Assembly: GCA_963169355.1 (NCBI GenBank)
Contig: CAUJCR010000015.1
Coordinates: forward strand, 22,453-86,452
DNA length: 64,000 nt
Reading direction: 5' to 3'
Origin: Bacteroidota bacterium
GTDB lineage: Bacteria; Bacteroidota; Bacteroidia; B-17B0; Aurantibacillaceae
Part shown: positions 1-7,745 of the stretch, one piece after another
How the letters are laid out: every line of letters starts with the position of its first letter
How positions within the stretch are numbered: position 1 is the stretch's first letter
Made by a program: the position numbers and the translations under genes
The notes under the pieces: model-generated
Database searches by the model: none
What the model saw: the letters and a program-made list of their open reading frames with translations, nothing else
What the model was told of the DNA's origin: nothing

Positions 1-991
1 GTTTTAATTTTTTAAAATAATGGCCATAAAATAAGTTACCAAAATATTGTTCTTTAGGTTTCCAGTTCATATAGCGCATGCTGTCGGCTGGCCTCACTTG
101 TTCTACATGAAATGGTTTGTCAATTTTTCTCCATCCGTCAAAATAATTTCGCCCTCCAGATAAGGTAATGATATCTTTGTTTTTCTTGTATCCAATCTTT
201 CCATTAAAATTATACTGACCTATACTTTCGTAATAATTATTAGATGAAAACGAGAAGGTTTCTTTTTGAGTTTTTTTGGTAATGATATTAATTGTACCAC
301 CTAAGGCATCTGTACCATAATTAACCGACAAAGGACCTTCGATTACTTCAATACGCTCAACATTATTCATATTAATTTGAGACAAATCAATATTACCATT
401 TAATCGCCCTGTAACTGGCACACCATCAATCAATATTTTTACATTTTGTCCGCTTACACCTTGCAAACTCATACTACTTCCCAAAATATTATCTTGTGAT
501 AATCTAATATTTAATTCGTTAGTTAATACATCTCTTAAATTAACAGCACCCATGGCCTCAATTTTTTTACTATCAATAATCTTTATTTTATGTACTGCTT
601 TTTCAGGGCTATTGGGTGCGTATTGTGCAGTAACAACTACTTCATTTAGTATGGTTTTTTCTGGTATTAAATAAATTGTACGATCGCTTAATTTATCTAA
701 CGAAAACAACATTTTTTGGTATCCAATGTATGATATTTTTACCTCGAAAGTAGAATTAGGATTTGTGAAAGATGAGATAAGTACTTTTCCAGCCGTATCA
801 GTTAAAAATAATTTTTCTGTATTTGATTTCACATCCCTTACAAATACATGAGCCGCTGGGATAGGTTGATTATCTTCTTTTGAAAAAACACTGATAGTTT
901 GTGCATTAACCCATAAAGAACTTATAAAAAATAACAGCGAAAAAATGTGTTGTTTCTTTATGGAAAAAAAATATGTGCGATGTGTTTCCAA
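1..991 (-). CDS. TonB-dependent outer-membrane receptor, N-terminal 330 residues (cut by window edge)
   Basis: The frame is open from a probable TTG start at 989-991 to the window edge, so the beta-barrel is missing. I see a hydrophobic signal peptide ending in VNAQ, a carboxypeptidase-regulatory-like beta-sandwich (about residues 32-110) and a TonB plug domain with the typical GVSGQNVKILIDGVPV and ERIEVIEGP stretches followed by GTDALGGTINII. Such receptors import iron complexes, heme or cobalamin with energy from TonB. It starts 4 bases after the PepSY gene stop and is the last visible gene of the heme-type operon, so heme or a related tetrapyrrole is the likely substrate (inference). No ATG lies near the signal peptide; TTG is the best start. 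Confidence 0.9.
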   Translation of the reverse strand, partial: METHRTYFFSIKKQHIFSLLFFISSLWVNAQTISVFSKEDNQPIPAAHVFVRDVKSNTEKLFLTDTAGKVLISSFTNPNSTFEVKISYIGYQKMLFSLDKLSDRTIYLIPEKTILNEVVVTAQYAPNSPEKAVHKIKIIDSKKIEAMGAVNLRDVLTNELNIRLSQDNILGSSMSLQGVSGQNVKILIDGVPVTGRLNGNIDLSQINMNNVERIEVIEGPLSVNYGTDALGGTINIITKKTQKETFSFSSNNYYESIGQYNFNGKIGYKKNKDIITLSGGRNYFDGWRKIDKPFHVEQVRPADSMRYMNWKPKEQYFGNLFYGHYFKKLK

Positions 992-995
992 AATT

Positions 996-1568
996 TTATA
1001 ATAATGCTTGAATGATAATGGCAACTACGGGTGGTAAAAAACCTGCTGCAATTAGCCATTTTCCTCTACCTGTAATACCATGTTTTCCTTTTAAAATAAA
1101 TAGTCCTGTAATATTAATAACAATTAATAACACGGCAAAAATATCTGATGCCCACTTCCACCCTTTTAAACTATTACGGTGCAACACGTTAGATTGATAG
1201 AAAACAGGACGCTTTGATACTTGCTCGTAGATTGCTTCTTTTTTATCTAAATATACATGTAATGAAGCATCTTTGTAATAAATTTTTACTTGATTACTTG
1301 TAGGAAAGTCAAAAACTTTATAGTCCGACTCTCCTACAAGTTTACCAAATTCTTTAATTTGCTCGGCATTAATATCTTCTTTTGTAAATGTTTTTGGAAG
1401 TGTCACCGTTTTTTTATGTAAAATAAAATCCGGATTCCAATCATCTACATGGTTTAATGCAATACCTGAAATACAATAAATCAGAATTAAGGTTGAAAAA
1501 AAATAACCTAAATCGCGATGAGTAGCAACATTTAGCCTTCTGATTTTTTTAATATCCCACTTGGCCAT
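996..1568 (-). CDS. PepSY-associated transmembrane protein (possible ferric/heme reductase)
   Basis: 190 residues. A first membrane helix (about 22-40) follows a basic N-terminus containing HRDLGYFFS, and helices near 140-160 and 168-188 close the protein; the middle soluble part resembles a PepSY fold. This matches short PepSY-TM proteins of the inner membrane, some relatives of which reduce ferric chelates. Histidines at the membrane edges (in HRDLG, ALNH and NVLHRN) could bind heme, as in the family, but this is inferred. It sits 4 bases after the chelatase-like gene and 4 bases before the TonB receptor, so the three are almost certainly co-transcribed and act on one imported metal complex. 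Confidence 0.8.
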   Translation of the reverse strand: MAKWDIKKIRRLNVATHRDLGYFFSTLILIYCISGIALNHVDDWNPDFILHKKTVTLPKTFTKEDINAEQIKEFGKLVGESDYKVFDFPTSNQVKIYYKDASLHVYLDKKEAIYEQVSKRPVFYQSNVLHRNSLKGWKWASDIFAVLLIVINITGLFILKGKHGITGRGKWLIAAGFLPPVVAIIIQALL

Positions 1569-1572
1569 TTTT

Positions 1573-2532
1573 TTACTTAATAGCTACAGTAGAATTAATT
1601 TTATTAACGTATTCAGCTGTAATGTCTATTACCCATTGGTCAATATTTTTATCAGGTAATATAGCATCTGGTCGATAAGCAACTCTCTCTTTACTATTTT
1701 TTACTTTATTTACACCACCACCAATTATATTTATTTGAAATTCCTCATCATGAGCAACTAATACTGGAATAACAATTGCTTTAGATTTCTTTTCTAATAC
1801 CTTATTCACAGCCTCGGTTGTTTTATCTGGATTATAATGTGCAATATGTCCACACCATCCATAAGAATGTTCGCCAATACCAGCTTCACTCTTTACATAT
1901 TCACCTACATTATTAAATAATTCAATCCATTCCTTTTCATAGGTTTCATCACCATATCCAATTAACACAATTCCTTCATTAGCTGGATCTTTTGATAAAT
2001 CTTTCACACGACGTAATACGTTTTTCTTTAAAATATCTGTAAAATCCAAATTAGGCGTAATGTAAGTCTTTGCCTTAGGTGTATAACACTCTATCTTTTC
2101 AATTTTAAGCATTTCTTTAGATTGAGGATCTTCTTTTTGACCAATAATTGTTGGAATATCATCAAAGGTATGAGGACTAACCGTTAAAAACATTGGAACT
2201 ATAATAATATCAGTATAACCTTCTGCATCAAACTCTTTTAGTCTTGTAGCAATAGATGGCTCTGTATATTCCATGTGCGCTGTTTTAGTACCTTTTATTT
2301 TTCCGTCTGCTAATATGCGCTCTTTTACACCATCTTCCATGCTCATTAAAGCTTTTCGCCATGTTTCTGAACGTGATCCATGATTTACAAAAAGCACACC
2401 AACTTTTTTCTCAACGGCTGCTGTTTCTTCTGTTGTACTTGCTTCTTCTTTTGAACCACAGGCACTAAATATTACAGCACTAAAACTTAATGCTACTAAA
2501 ACTACTAATGATTTTAACGAATTGATTGTCAT
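1573..2532 (-). CDS. CbiX/CbiK-like chelatase, predicted lipoprotein
   Basis: 319 residues with a lipoprotein signal peptide (lipobox SAC, Cys25), so it should be anchored in a membrane facing the periplasm. The body has two chelatase-like halves. The first contains VNHGSRS (His51) and the family motif VPMFLTVSPHTFDDIP (His121), the two histidines expected to hold the metal in CbiX-type sirohydrochlorin chelatases. Cytoplasmic relatives insert cobalt or nickel into tetrapyrroles; an exported lipoprotein cannot serve cobalamin synthesis easily. Placed between a HmuY-like protein and a TonB receptor, it may bind or strip metal from imported heme, the role HmuS (CobN-like) has elsewhere. That function is inference; the family call is strong. 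Confidence 0.85.
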   Translation of the reverse strand: MTINSLKSLVVLVALSFSAVIFSACGSKEEASTTEETAAVEKKVGVLFVNHGSRSETWRKALMSMEDGVKERILADGKIKGTKTAHMEYTEPSIATRLKEFDAEGYTDIIIVPMFLTVSPHTFDDIPTIIGQKEDPQSKEMLKIEKIECYTPKAKTYITPNLDFTDILKKNVLRRVKDLSKDPANEGIVLIGYGDETYEKEWIELFNNVGEYVKSEAGIGEHSYGWCGHIAHYNPDKTTEAVNKVLEKKSKAIVIPVLVAHDEEFQINIIGGGVNKVKNSKERVAYRPDAILPDKNIDQWVIDITAEYVNKINSTVAIK

Positions 2533-2571
2533 AATTAATTGATAGGTTGATGATTTTAATAAAATTTAAAA

Positions 2572-3825
2572 TTAGTTAACGATTAATTTCTGTTGAATAA
2601 GTTGCCCATCTACGTTTACAGATACAACATAAACTCCAGCACTTAATTGGCTTGTAGAGATTAGTTGTGTGTGCATACCGATGGTGTTATTTAAAGACTC
2701 TGTAAGTATCACACGACCTGATAAATCCATAACTGATAACACAGCACTATTAAATTCTTTCTCAAAATTGTATAACAATGTAACTTGTGCTTGATTAGAA
2801 GGATTTGGATAAAGAGCAGTGGTAGCCAAAGTTAAGTGCTCATTTTCTTTAATACCTACTGCACTTACTTTTTCTTTAGAAAAAATGTAATTACCAGTTG
2901 AAGCACCTCCAAATCCAGTAAATATTAACTTCCAAATATCACCTTGTTTACTCTTTACAAAATAAACAGTATCGGTTGTTAATTTCCAAGATGAAGCATA
3001 GGCTTTCCAATCGTAACCAATGATATTAATATCTGTACCAAATGTATGTGCCGACCAATTATTGTAGGTGCTAGGATTCGTTACATCATCAGCTTGAGCT
3101 ACATCTACACCTTTATTAGCTAACACACCCGATACAGTATATGGCGTAGGTATAAATGCGGTGTATTGAGTAAATAATAAATCCCAATTAGCTGATGCCA
3201 CTGGCTCACGGTTTAACTCCATATTGGTTTGAAGAGAATAATAAGCGAAATTTTTACCCGAATAAGTAGATTTTAATAAAAATTTAGTTTGTAAATTATT
3301 ACCATCTAAATCGGCGTATTTAAAATTATAACCACCACCTGCAACATTAATAATCCATAATTTTTTGTACGAACCATTAGATAATTTAATAACGAATAAT
3401 GAGTCGCCAGTAATAATATGAGTAACCGAATTATAAACACCCCAACCTACATCGTTAGGATTTGAAGTTACCATACCTTGATCAAAAGCACCCATAGCCC
3501 ATGATGTTTCGCTATTATATTTAGGTGTCCAAGTTGAAATTCCAGTAGTATCTACTGTTGCCCATGCCGATGTGTCTGCTGACGGATAAGTCCAAAGCAT
3601 TGTTCCTGTAATAGAGTTAATATGAATAGAGGTACCATAACCACCTGCCACATCAAAGGCAATATCCCAATTATTTTTAGGTGCCGAACCTTGTTCGTCG
3701 TTTTGTAAACTATACCATTTTTGGTTTGCATACATTGCACCAATTGAAACGGTATCAATAATAATTTGTGCTTTTGAGCCTAATAAGGCTAACACTGCGA
3801 TTGAAGTAAGTATAATTTTTTTCAT
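2572..3825 (-). CDS. HmuY-like heme-binding protein with T9SS sorting domain
   Basis: 417 residues: signal peptide (ends GSKAQ), a HmuY-like region with two NWDIAF/NWDLLF-type motifs (about residues 50 and 215) characteristic of the family, and a type A T9SS C-terminal domain (YPNPS near 340, ending QQKLIVN). HmuY proteins take heme from host or environment and hand it to a TonB receptor. Here the T9SS tail predicts export across the outer membrane and surface attachment or release, whereas HmuY of Porphyromonas is a lipoprotein. It is the first gene of the operon, 39 bases before the chelatase-like gene, with its own promoter and a palindrome upstream. Confidence 0.8.
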   Translation of the reverse strand: MKKIILTSIAVLALLGSKAQIIIDTVSIGAMYANQKWYSLQNDEQGSAPKNNWDIAFDVAGGYGTSIHINSITGTMLWTYPSADTSAWATVDTTGISTWTPKYNSETSWAMGAFDQGMVTSNPNDVGWGVYNSVTHIITGDSLFVIKLSNGSYKKLWIINVAGGGYNFKYADLDGNNLQTKFLLKSTYSGKNFAYYSLQTNMELNREPVASANWDLLFTQYTAFIPTPYTVSGVLANKGVDVAQADDVTNPSTYNNWSAHTFGTDINIIGYDWKAYASSWKLTTDTVYFVKSKQGDIWKLIFTGFGGASTGNYIFSKEKVSAVGIKENEHLTLATTALYPNPSNQAQVTLLYNFEKEFNSAVLSVMDLSGRVILTESLNNTIGMHTQLISTSQLSAGVYVVSVNVDGQLIQQKLIVN

Positions 3826-3870
3826 AATGATTTGTTATTTAGAATAATTCTAAGTTGAATTATTGCGGTA

Positions 3871-3918
3871 CAAAACTATCATTCTTTACAAAGTAGCACA
3901 ATACCATAAAAATGGTAT
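3871..3918 (-). promoter_or_regulatory. Promoter and candidate operator of the heme operon
   Basis: Reading the minus strand, TAGTTTTG (3871-3878) fits the Bacteroidota -7 consensus TAnnTTTG, and ATTG (3899-3902) lies exactly 20 bases upstream as a -33 box. A perfect inverted repeat, ATACCAT-AAAA-ATGGTAT (3901-3918), overlaps the -33 box. A repressor bound there would block transcription. Which regulator is unknown. Confidence 0.6.
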
Positions 3919-3982
3919 GAAAATTTGATCTTAAGAAAGGGAAAAAAATCAGCTCAGAACAGAGGTGTTGTATGAAGTGTTA

Positions 3983-4048
3983 ATCTTTAAAATTCTCTTA
4001 CACTCATTTACATAAAGATAAGCATAATTTGCTTCATTTTTATAGAAT
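3983..4048 (-). repeat. 66-bp direct repeat, copy 1 (remnant of a gene 3' end)
   Basis: Matches 5630-5695 with 4 differences in 66 bases. On the minus strand both copies keep the same open frame, reading FYKNEANYAY(L/F)YVNECKR(I/V)LK, and most differences are silent or conservative. This suggests two relics of one duplicated coding region, cut to the last 20 or so codons. The source gene is not recognised. Confidence 0.7.
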
Positions 4049-4074
4049 GAATACTATAAAAAAGCCGTAAACCC

Positions 4075-4240
4075 CTAGCGACTAATGATGAGTTTTTTAT
4101 GAAGGCAACCATGTGGCATACTAAGTTGCATCATGTAATTGCCATTTGCTAAGTGAGCGGTATTAATTAGTGTAGGGCTTTGATTACCAACCTGCTCTTA
4201 CACACTATGCCCAGCCATGCAAGTATAAAAATGAGCCTTT
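4075..4240 (-). pseudogene. Remnant of a T9SS-exported protein (C-terminal sorting domain only)
   Basis: On the minus strand a frame without start codon reads as the end of a type A sorting domain: INTAHLANGNYMMQL, then HKKLIISR and a stop at 4075-4077. The same frame continues upstream through one stop codon (HFYTCMAGHSV-stop-EQVGNQ), and this part also fits a sorting domain. The rest of the protein is gone. Another frame starting at 4244 (MKRLIFILAWLGIV) looks like a signal peptide, so an internally deleted cargo gene is possible, but that could be chance. Confidence 0.6.
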
Positions 4241-4244
4241 TCAT

Positions 4245-4760
4245 TTAATTACTTTTCATATAAAATGCGCCATCGGTTAGAGGAAGCGTGTAACTAGGAT
4301 TTGTACTTAAAGTCATAACAGCAGAAAATGTACCAGCGTATGTGCGATTTATTTTATCATAAGTTGTAATATTAATAGTGCCTGTTTTAGATACATAAGT
4401 TGAGTTGGGATTACTATAATTTCCAAAATTTAACACAAAACGATTGTTTTCATTAACATTTGTAGAATCGTGCGTAAAGGTGCCCGTGGAGTTAACCTTT
4501 AATGTAAAACCTCCAGATATTGTATCTGAAGAAGGACCATAGCCATTAATCATCAAAAGTGTATCTCCAGTTGGAAGATCAAAATTTTGACCATAAACAT
4601 TAGCTAATGAATAGGATGTATTACCAATTTTAAATGAATAATAATCTTGTTGTAAATTATTTTGAGTATTTGAAACAGGGCTTGGATTGCTTGTTTTATT
4701 CTTATTACATGAAATAAATATAATAAGCAATAGGCTGAAGTATAATGTATTTTTTTTCAT
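4245..4760 (-). CDS. Hypothetical lipoprotein
   Basis: 171 residues with a lipoprotein signal (lipobox ISC, Cys18) followed by a low-complexity Asn/Ser/Gln linker and a beta-rich domain with a YYSFKIGNTSYS start, a pattern common in small Bacteroidota lipoproteins that probably sit on the cell surface. I recognise no catalytic motif. It is the last of three closely spaced minus-strand genes (5 bases after the 4766 gene), all encoding envelope proteins, followed directly by the sorting-domain remnant. Confidence 0.75.
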   Translation of the reverse strand: MKKNTLYFSLLLIIFISCNKNKTSNPSPVSNTQNNLQQDYYSFKIGNTSYSLANVYGQNFDLPTGDTLLMINGYGPSSDTISGGFTLKVNSTGTFTHDSTNVNENNRFVLNFGNYSNPNSTYVSKTGTINITTYDKINRTYAGTFSAVMTLSTNPSYTLPLTDGAFYMKSN

Positions 4761-4765
4761 GGTGT

Positions 4766-5083
4766 TTATTCTAAATATAAGTTAACTTTATTTACTTTTC
4801 TTTCGTTTAATGGTTCCCAAGTACTTCCACTATCACATTCGCAACTTACTGTGTAGGCTCTATTCCTTTTCGACCGAAAGGAAAGTGAATATCTACCTTC
4901 ACTATCAGTGGTTGTATGTGTGCCCTCCGGCTGTGTATCACTACCTATAGTCCAATATATTTTAACATCTACATTAGCAACAGGTATATTGTGCTTAGAA
5001 TACACAACACCTGATACATCGGTGTTTTTACACGAACAAAATAAAAATATAACCAAACCAATTAGTAAAAAGTTTCTTTTCAT
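4766..5083 (-). CDS. Small lipoprotein with carboxypeptidase-regulatory-like domain
   Basis: 105 residues: lipobox CSC (Cys18), then VSGVVYSKHNIPVANVDVKIYW and a TDSEGRYSLSF stretch, the hallmark of the CarboxypepD_reg-like beta-sandwich. These domains act as structural or binding modules in Bacteroidota surface proteins; no enzyme activity is expected. Start ATG is directly after the preceding gene stop (4-base gap to the 5088 gene), supporting an operon with both neighbours. Confidence 0.75.
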   Translation of the reverse strand: MKRNFLLIGLVIFLFCSCKNTDVSGVVYSKHNIPVANVDVKIYWTIGSDTQPEGTHTTTDSEGRYSLSFRSKRNRAYTVSCECDSGSTWEPLNERKVNKVNLYLE

Positions 5084-5087
5084 GGTT

Positions 5088-5624
5088 TTATTCTTTATCT
5101 ATTTTTTTATTACCAAAATTAAACGCATACCCCAACGAAAGTCTTATATCGGGAATAGGCTCGTAGTCCTCATAACTTCTATATTCTTTATATAGCTTCA
5201 TGCCTCCTATTAGCAAATCTACAAAAAAAGAATGATGTTTACTAATATTATAACTATAACCTGATAATATAAAAAAATTGGTTTGAGGATTCGTATGGCT
5301 TTTATCAAGCTCACCATTCACATAGTAATTTTGAGGGGTTAAATACCTAGCTCCCATGGCAAAGTGAAATCTTGATTTTTTAGTTGGTAGCGTTTGAATA
5401 CCTAAAAATGCGGCGTAATGAGTTAAGGATTTATAATACTCTGTTTTAGTTGGAGCATACATCATATTAACTTGTGTGTATATTAATTTATACTGAAAGC
5501 TATAATAAAATTCAAAACTGGGATTAATAAAATTTAAAGTGCCAACGCCAAGACCAATCTCATTATTTTGCGATTTTAACTTTAAACACACAAATAGTAA
5601 TAGTATATAAATTTTAATTTTCAT
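5088..5624 (-). CDS. Outer-membrane beta-barrel protein, hypothetical
   Basis: 178 residues with a signal peptide (ends KLKSQ) and alternating aromatic/hydrophobic strands from about residue 22 to a C-terminal strand (IRLSLGYAFNFG), as in small eight-stranded porin-like proteins. No functional motif. It heads a three-gene minus-strand operon with two lipoproteins. The start codon lies only 5 bases from direct-repeat copy 2, so whatever gene used to precede it in the operon has been reduced to that relic. Confidence 0.7.
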   Translation of the reverse strand: MKIKIYILLLFVCLKLKSQNNEIGLGVGTLNFINPSFEFYYSFQYKLIYTQVNMMYAPTKTEYYKSLTHYAAFLGIQTLPTKKSRFHFAMGARYLTPQNYYVNGELDKSHTNPQTNFFILSGYSYNISKHHSFFVDLLIGGMKLYKEYRSYEDYEPIPDIRLSLGYAFNFGNKKIDKE

Positions 5625-5629
5625 ACTTC

Positions 5630-5695
5630 ATCTTTAAAACCCTCTTACACTCATTTACATAAAAATAAGCATAATTTGCTTCATTTTTATAAAAT
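5630..5695 (-). repeat. 66-bp direct repeat, copy 2 (remnant of a gene 3' end)
   Basis: Partner of 3983-4048. On the minus strand the conserved frame runs into the start of the 5088-5624 gene and ends KMKYEN-stop, overlapping its first codons, as the tail of a former upstream operon gene would. The two copies bracket the block of three envelope genes and the T9SS remnant. Confidence 0.7.
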
Positions 5696-5761
5696 AATCA
5701 AAAAAAGCCATCCCTCAAGTTCTCGTTGATTTTATTAAATTTGTGAGAATAAAAAAATGGT

Positions 5762-6448
5762 ATGAGTCCTAAAATTTTAATTATAGAAGACGAAATTTCG
5801 TTGCAAGAAACCCTAAAACTAAACTTAGAGTTTGAGCAATACGAAGTAAAAGCCGTAGGCTCATGGCAAGAGGCACAACATACCTTACAGCATTTTGTTC
5901 CCCATTTATTATTGCTCGATATTATGCTCCCTGATGTAGATGGCATTGAAATTTACAAACAGTTACGAGCCAAAAATTATACTTTTCCTATTATCTTTTT
6001 AACTGCCAAAAGCCACATTAAAGATAAAATAGAAGGGCTAAAATTGGGCGCCGACGATTACATTACCAAACCATTTGAGTTAGAAGAGCTTTTATTAAGA
6101 GTATCAAATGTGCTTAAGCGTCAATCGTTCTCCGAAAAAGACTTGGCTACCTTAAGTTTTAATAACTGCGAAATTAATTTTATTACTTTCGAAATTAAAA
6201 CCATCAATGGCAAAACCGAAACCTTGCCCAAACGAGAAATAGCCCTTTTAAAATTGCTCACCGATAAAGAAAACGAAGTGGTATCGAGAGATAAAATTTT
6301 AGAAAAGCTATGGACAAAAGATGAAAACCCATCATCAAGAACCATCGACAATTACATCTTAAATTTCAGAAAATTATTTGAAGTAAACCCCAAAGATCCC
6401 AAGCACTTTCATTCCATACGCGGAGTAGGCTATAAATTTATAGCTTAG
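5762..6448 (+). CDS. OmpR/PhoB-family response regulator
   Basis: 228 residues. The receiver domain (1-120) has the acidic pair in IIEDE, the phospho-acceptor Asp in LLLLDIMLPDVDG and the conserved Lys in YITKPF; the winged-helix DNA-binding domain (130-228) ends in RTIDNYILNFRKLF and IRGVGYKF. It should activate or repress transcription on phosphorylation by a histidine kinase. No kinase gene is adjacent on either side, so its partner must be elsewhere. A -7 box TAAATTTG lies at 5736-5743, with no clear -33 box. It is a solitary plus-strand gene between minus-strand accessory genes. Confidence 0.93.
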   Translation: MSPKILIIEDEISLQETLKLNLEFEQYEVKAVGSWQEAQHTLQHFVPHLLLLDIMLPDVDGIEIYKQLRAKNYTFPIIFLTAKSHIKDKIEGLKLGADDYITKPFELEELLLRVSNVLKRQSFSEKDLATLSFNNCEINFITFEIKTINGKTETLPKREIALLKLLTDKENEVVSRDKILEKLWTKDENPSSRTIDNYILNFRKLFEVNPKDPKHFHSIRGVGYKFIA

Positions 6449-6733
6449 TTTTACACTTTTTGAAAACGCTTCATGGGTTTCCCATTTACAGTGATGGTTT
6501 CTTCAAACATGTGTTTATACCAAATGTAATTATGATTTAGGTCAAAGATGTTTAGTAATTTTTTATCAAGGCGATGAAAAAAATTGTTGCATAGCTTTGC
6601 CTATGGAACAATTTTTTGAAAATGTATTGATGAAAAAGAACAAGCAGATTGGACTAAATGATAGTTACATTTGGTATTATGTCTCACCCACAGGTTTTGC
6701 CCTTCGGGTTGATAGAGTGCTTTGTAAACAGGA
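6447..6733 (-). pseudogene. Duplicated 3' fragment of the DUF1653 gene, split by an insertion
   Basis: Positions 6447-6517 and 6680-6730 are nearly identical to the end of the intact DUF1653 gene at 7539-7745, covering roughly YKALYQPEGQNLW to the stop. The 5' half is absent: similarity ends after 6730. Between the two halves sits the 159-bp palindromic element. The fragment has no start and cannot be expressed as a normal protein. Confidence 0.85.
6518..6676. mobile_element. MITE-like 159-bp palindromic element
   Basis: The ends are 23-bp inverted repeats (TACCAAATGTAATTATGATT... at the left, its complement at the right, 21 of 23 matching). The element is flanked by TTA on both sides (6515-6517 and 6677-6679), while the intact gene copy at 7.6 kb has one such site, so a 3-bp target duplication is visible. 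The interior holds a 17-bp stem with one mismatch around the loop CTTTGC (near 6580-6620). It has no coding capacity and must have been moved by a transposase in trans. Confidence 0.8.
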
Positions 6734-6774
6734 TTAGACGGTTATGTAAAGTAACTATTTTATTAATTCTATCT

Positions 6775-7473
6775 TTATTGCAATTGAACTATTAGAGAAT
6801 CATAACCGCTTTGACACATTTCAAATTCTTTCGTTATCTGAATGATATTGGTATTTATTAGATATGGATTAAATGTATATTTAAATGTTGCTGATATTGT
6901 ATTTTTTCCCTCGAAAGGATAACCAAATCCTGAATAATTGTTACAATAAAACAAAGTATATTCAGAGAATGGACCAGCAAGTTTAGACCAATTACCAGAT
7001 GAATTAGGTGTTGCTAAATTGAAATAATATAATGTATCTAAATTATTGAAGGGAGTTGAAGCTTTCACCTTTACAAAAAAATTAACCTTAGGACTTGCCT
7101 GTATAGTTCCTATCTCTTTTTTATGTTCAGGTTCATCTTTTAAATCTAAACCAAAAGCATATATTATACCATTACCAATTGAAAGTGAAACACCTTCTGT
7201 ATTAGCTAATGGTAATGTTATACTGAAATAGCCATTGTTATCAGTATTACCAGTTCCGATTTCACCACCTGATGGCTGGGAAAGCCAATTGCTACTTTGT
7301 CCTTGATAAAACCATAATGGTTTGTTTTTGTATGGTAAATTACAAGTTTCCATAATTCTACCTGTAAAAGTAACTTTAAGAGGCTCTGCTTCCTTTCTGC
7401 ATTTTTTAGAACAACCTGAAAATAATATAATAACGCAAAGCGTTATTATATTAAGATAATTAATTCTTTTCAT
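6775..7473 (-). CDS. Hypothetical lipoprotein
   Basis: 232 residues with a lipoprotein signal (lipobox SGC, Cys21) and a beta-rich body. The first part (about 30-120) resembles a transthyretin-like sandwich: VTFTGRIMETCNLPYKNKPL, then TGNTDNNGYFSITLP. No enzyme motif is seen and I cannot assign a function. The gene stands alone, about 65 bases beyond the DUF1653 gene, downstream of the remnant and MITE. It is likely an envelope protein of the accessory region. Confidence 0.7.
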   Translation of the reverse strand: MKRINYLNIITLCVIILFSGCSKKCRKEAEPLKVTFTGRIMETCNLPYKNKPLWFYQGQSSNWLSQPSGGEIGTGNTDNNGYFSITLPLANTEGVSLSIGNGIIYAFGLDLKDEPEHKKEIGTIQASPKVNFFVKVKASTPFNNLDTLYYFNLATPNSSGNWSKLAGPFSEYTLFYCNNYSGFGYPFEGKNTISATFKYTFNPYLINTNIIQITKEFEMCQSGYDSLIVQLQ

Positions 7474-7538
7474 ACAATTATGATTACAGTTAAACGAATA
7501 TATAAAATTTTTTGAGTTAAAAAATTGTAGTAATAGTT

Positions 7539-7745
7539 TTACACTTTTTGAAAACGCTTCATGGGTTTTCCATTTACTGTGATGGTTTCTTCAAACATGT
7601 GTTTAGGTCTCACCCACAGGTTTTGTCCTTCGGGTTGATAGAGTGCTTTGTAAACTACCATTTCCTCTAATGTTTCGCTGTGCTTGGCTACGCCTATTAC
7701 TTCGTAATGCTTGCCTTTGTAGTGCTGATATAATCCTAATTCCAT
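7539..7745 (-). CDS. DUF1653 domain protein
   Basis: 68 residues, starting at the ATG that overlaps the stop of the upstream gene (TAATG), which argues for translational coupling and against a longer start 30 bases upstream. The whole protein is one DUF1653 domain: GLYQHYKGKHYEVIGVAKHSET, VVYKALYQPEGQNLWVRP, then MFEETI. The family is small, cytoplasmic and of unknown biochemical role. Its 3' half exists a second time at 6447-6733. Confidence 0.88.
   Translation of the reverse strand: MELGLYQHYKGKHYEVIGVAKHSETLEEMVVYKALYQPEGQNLWVRPKHMFEETITVNGKPMKRFQKV

Noticed and set aside
4203..4244. New gene with signal peptide MKRLIFILAWLGIV
   Set aside because: The frame ends after 25 codons, and the same DNA in another frame reads as a sorting domain, so a functional gene is unlikely.
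5698..5946. Minus-strand 82-residue frame opposite the response regulator
   Set aside because: Overlaps the conserved receiver domain and has no features of its own.
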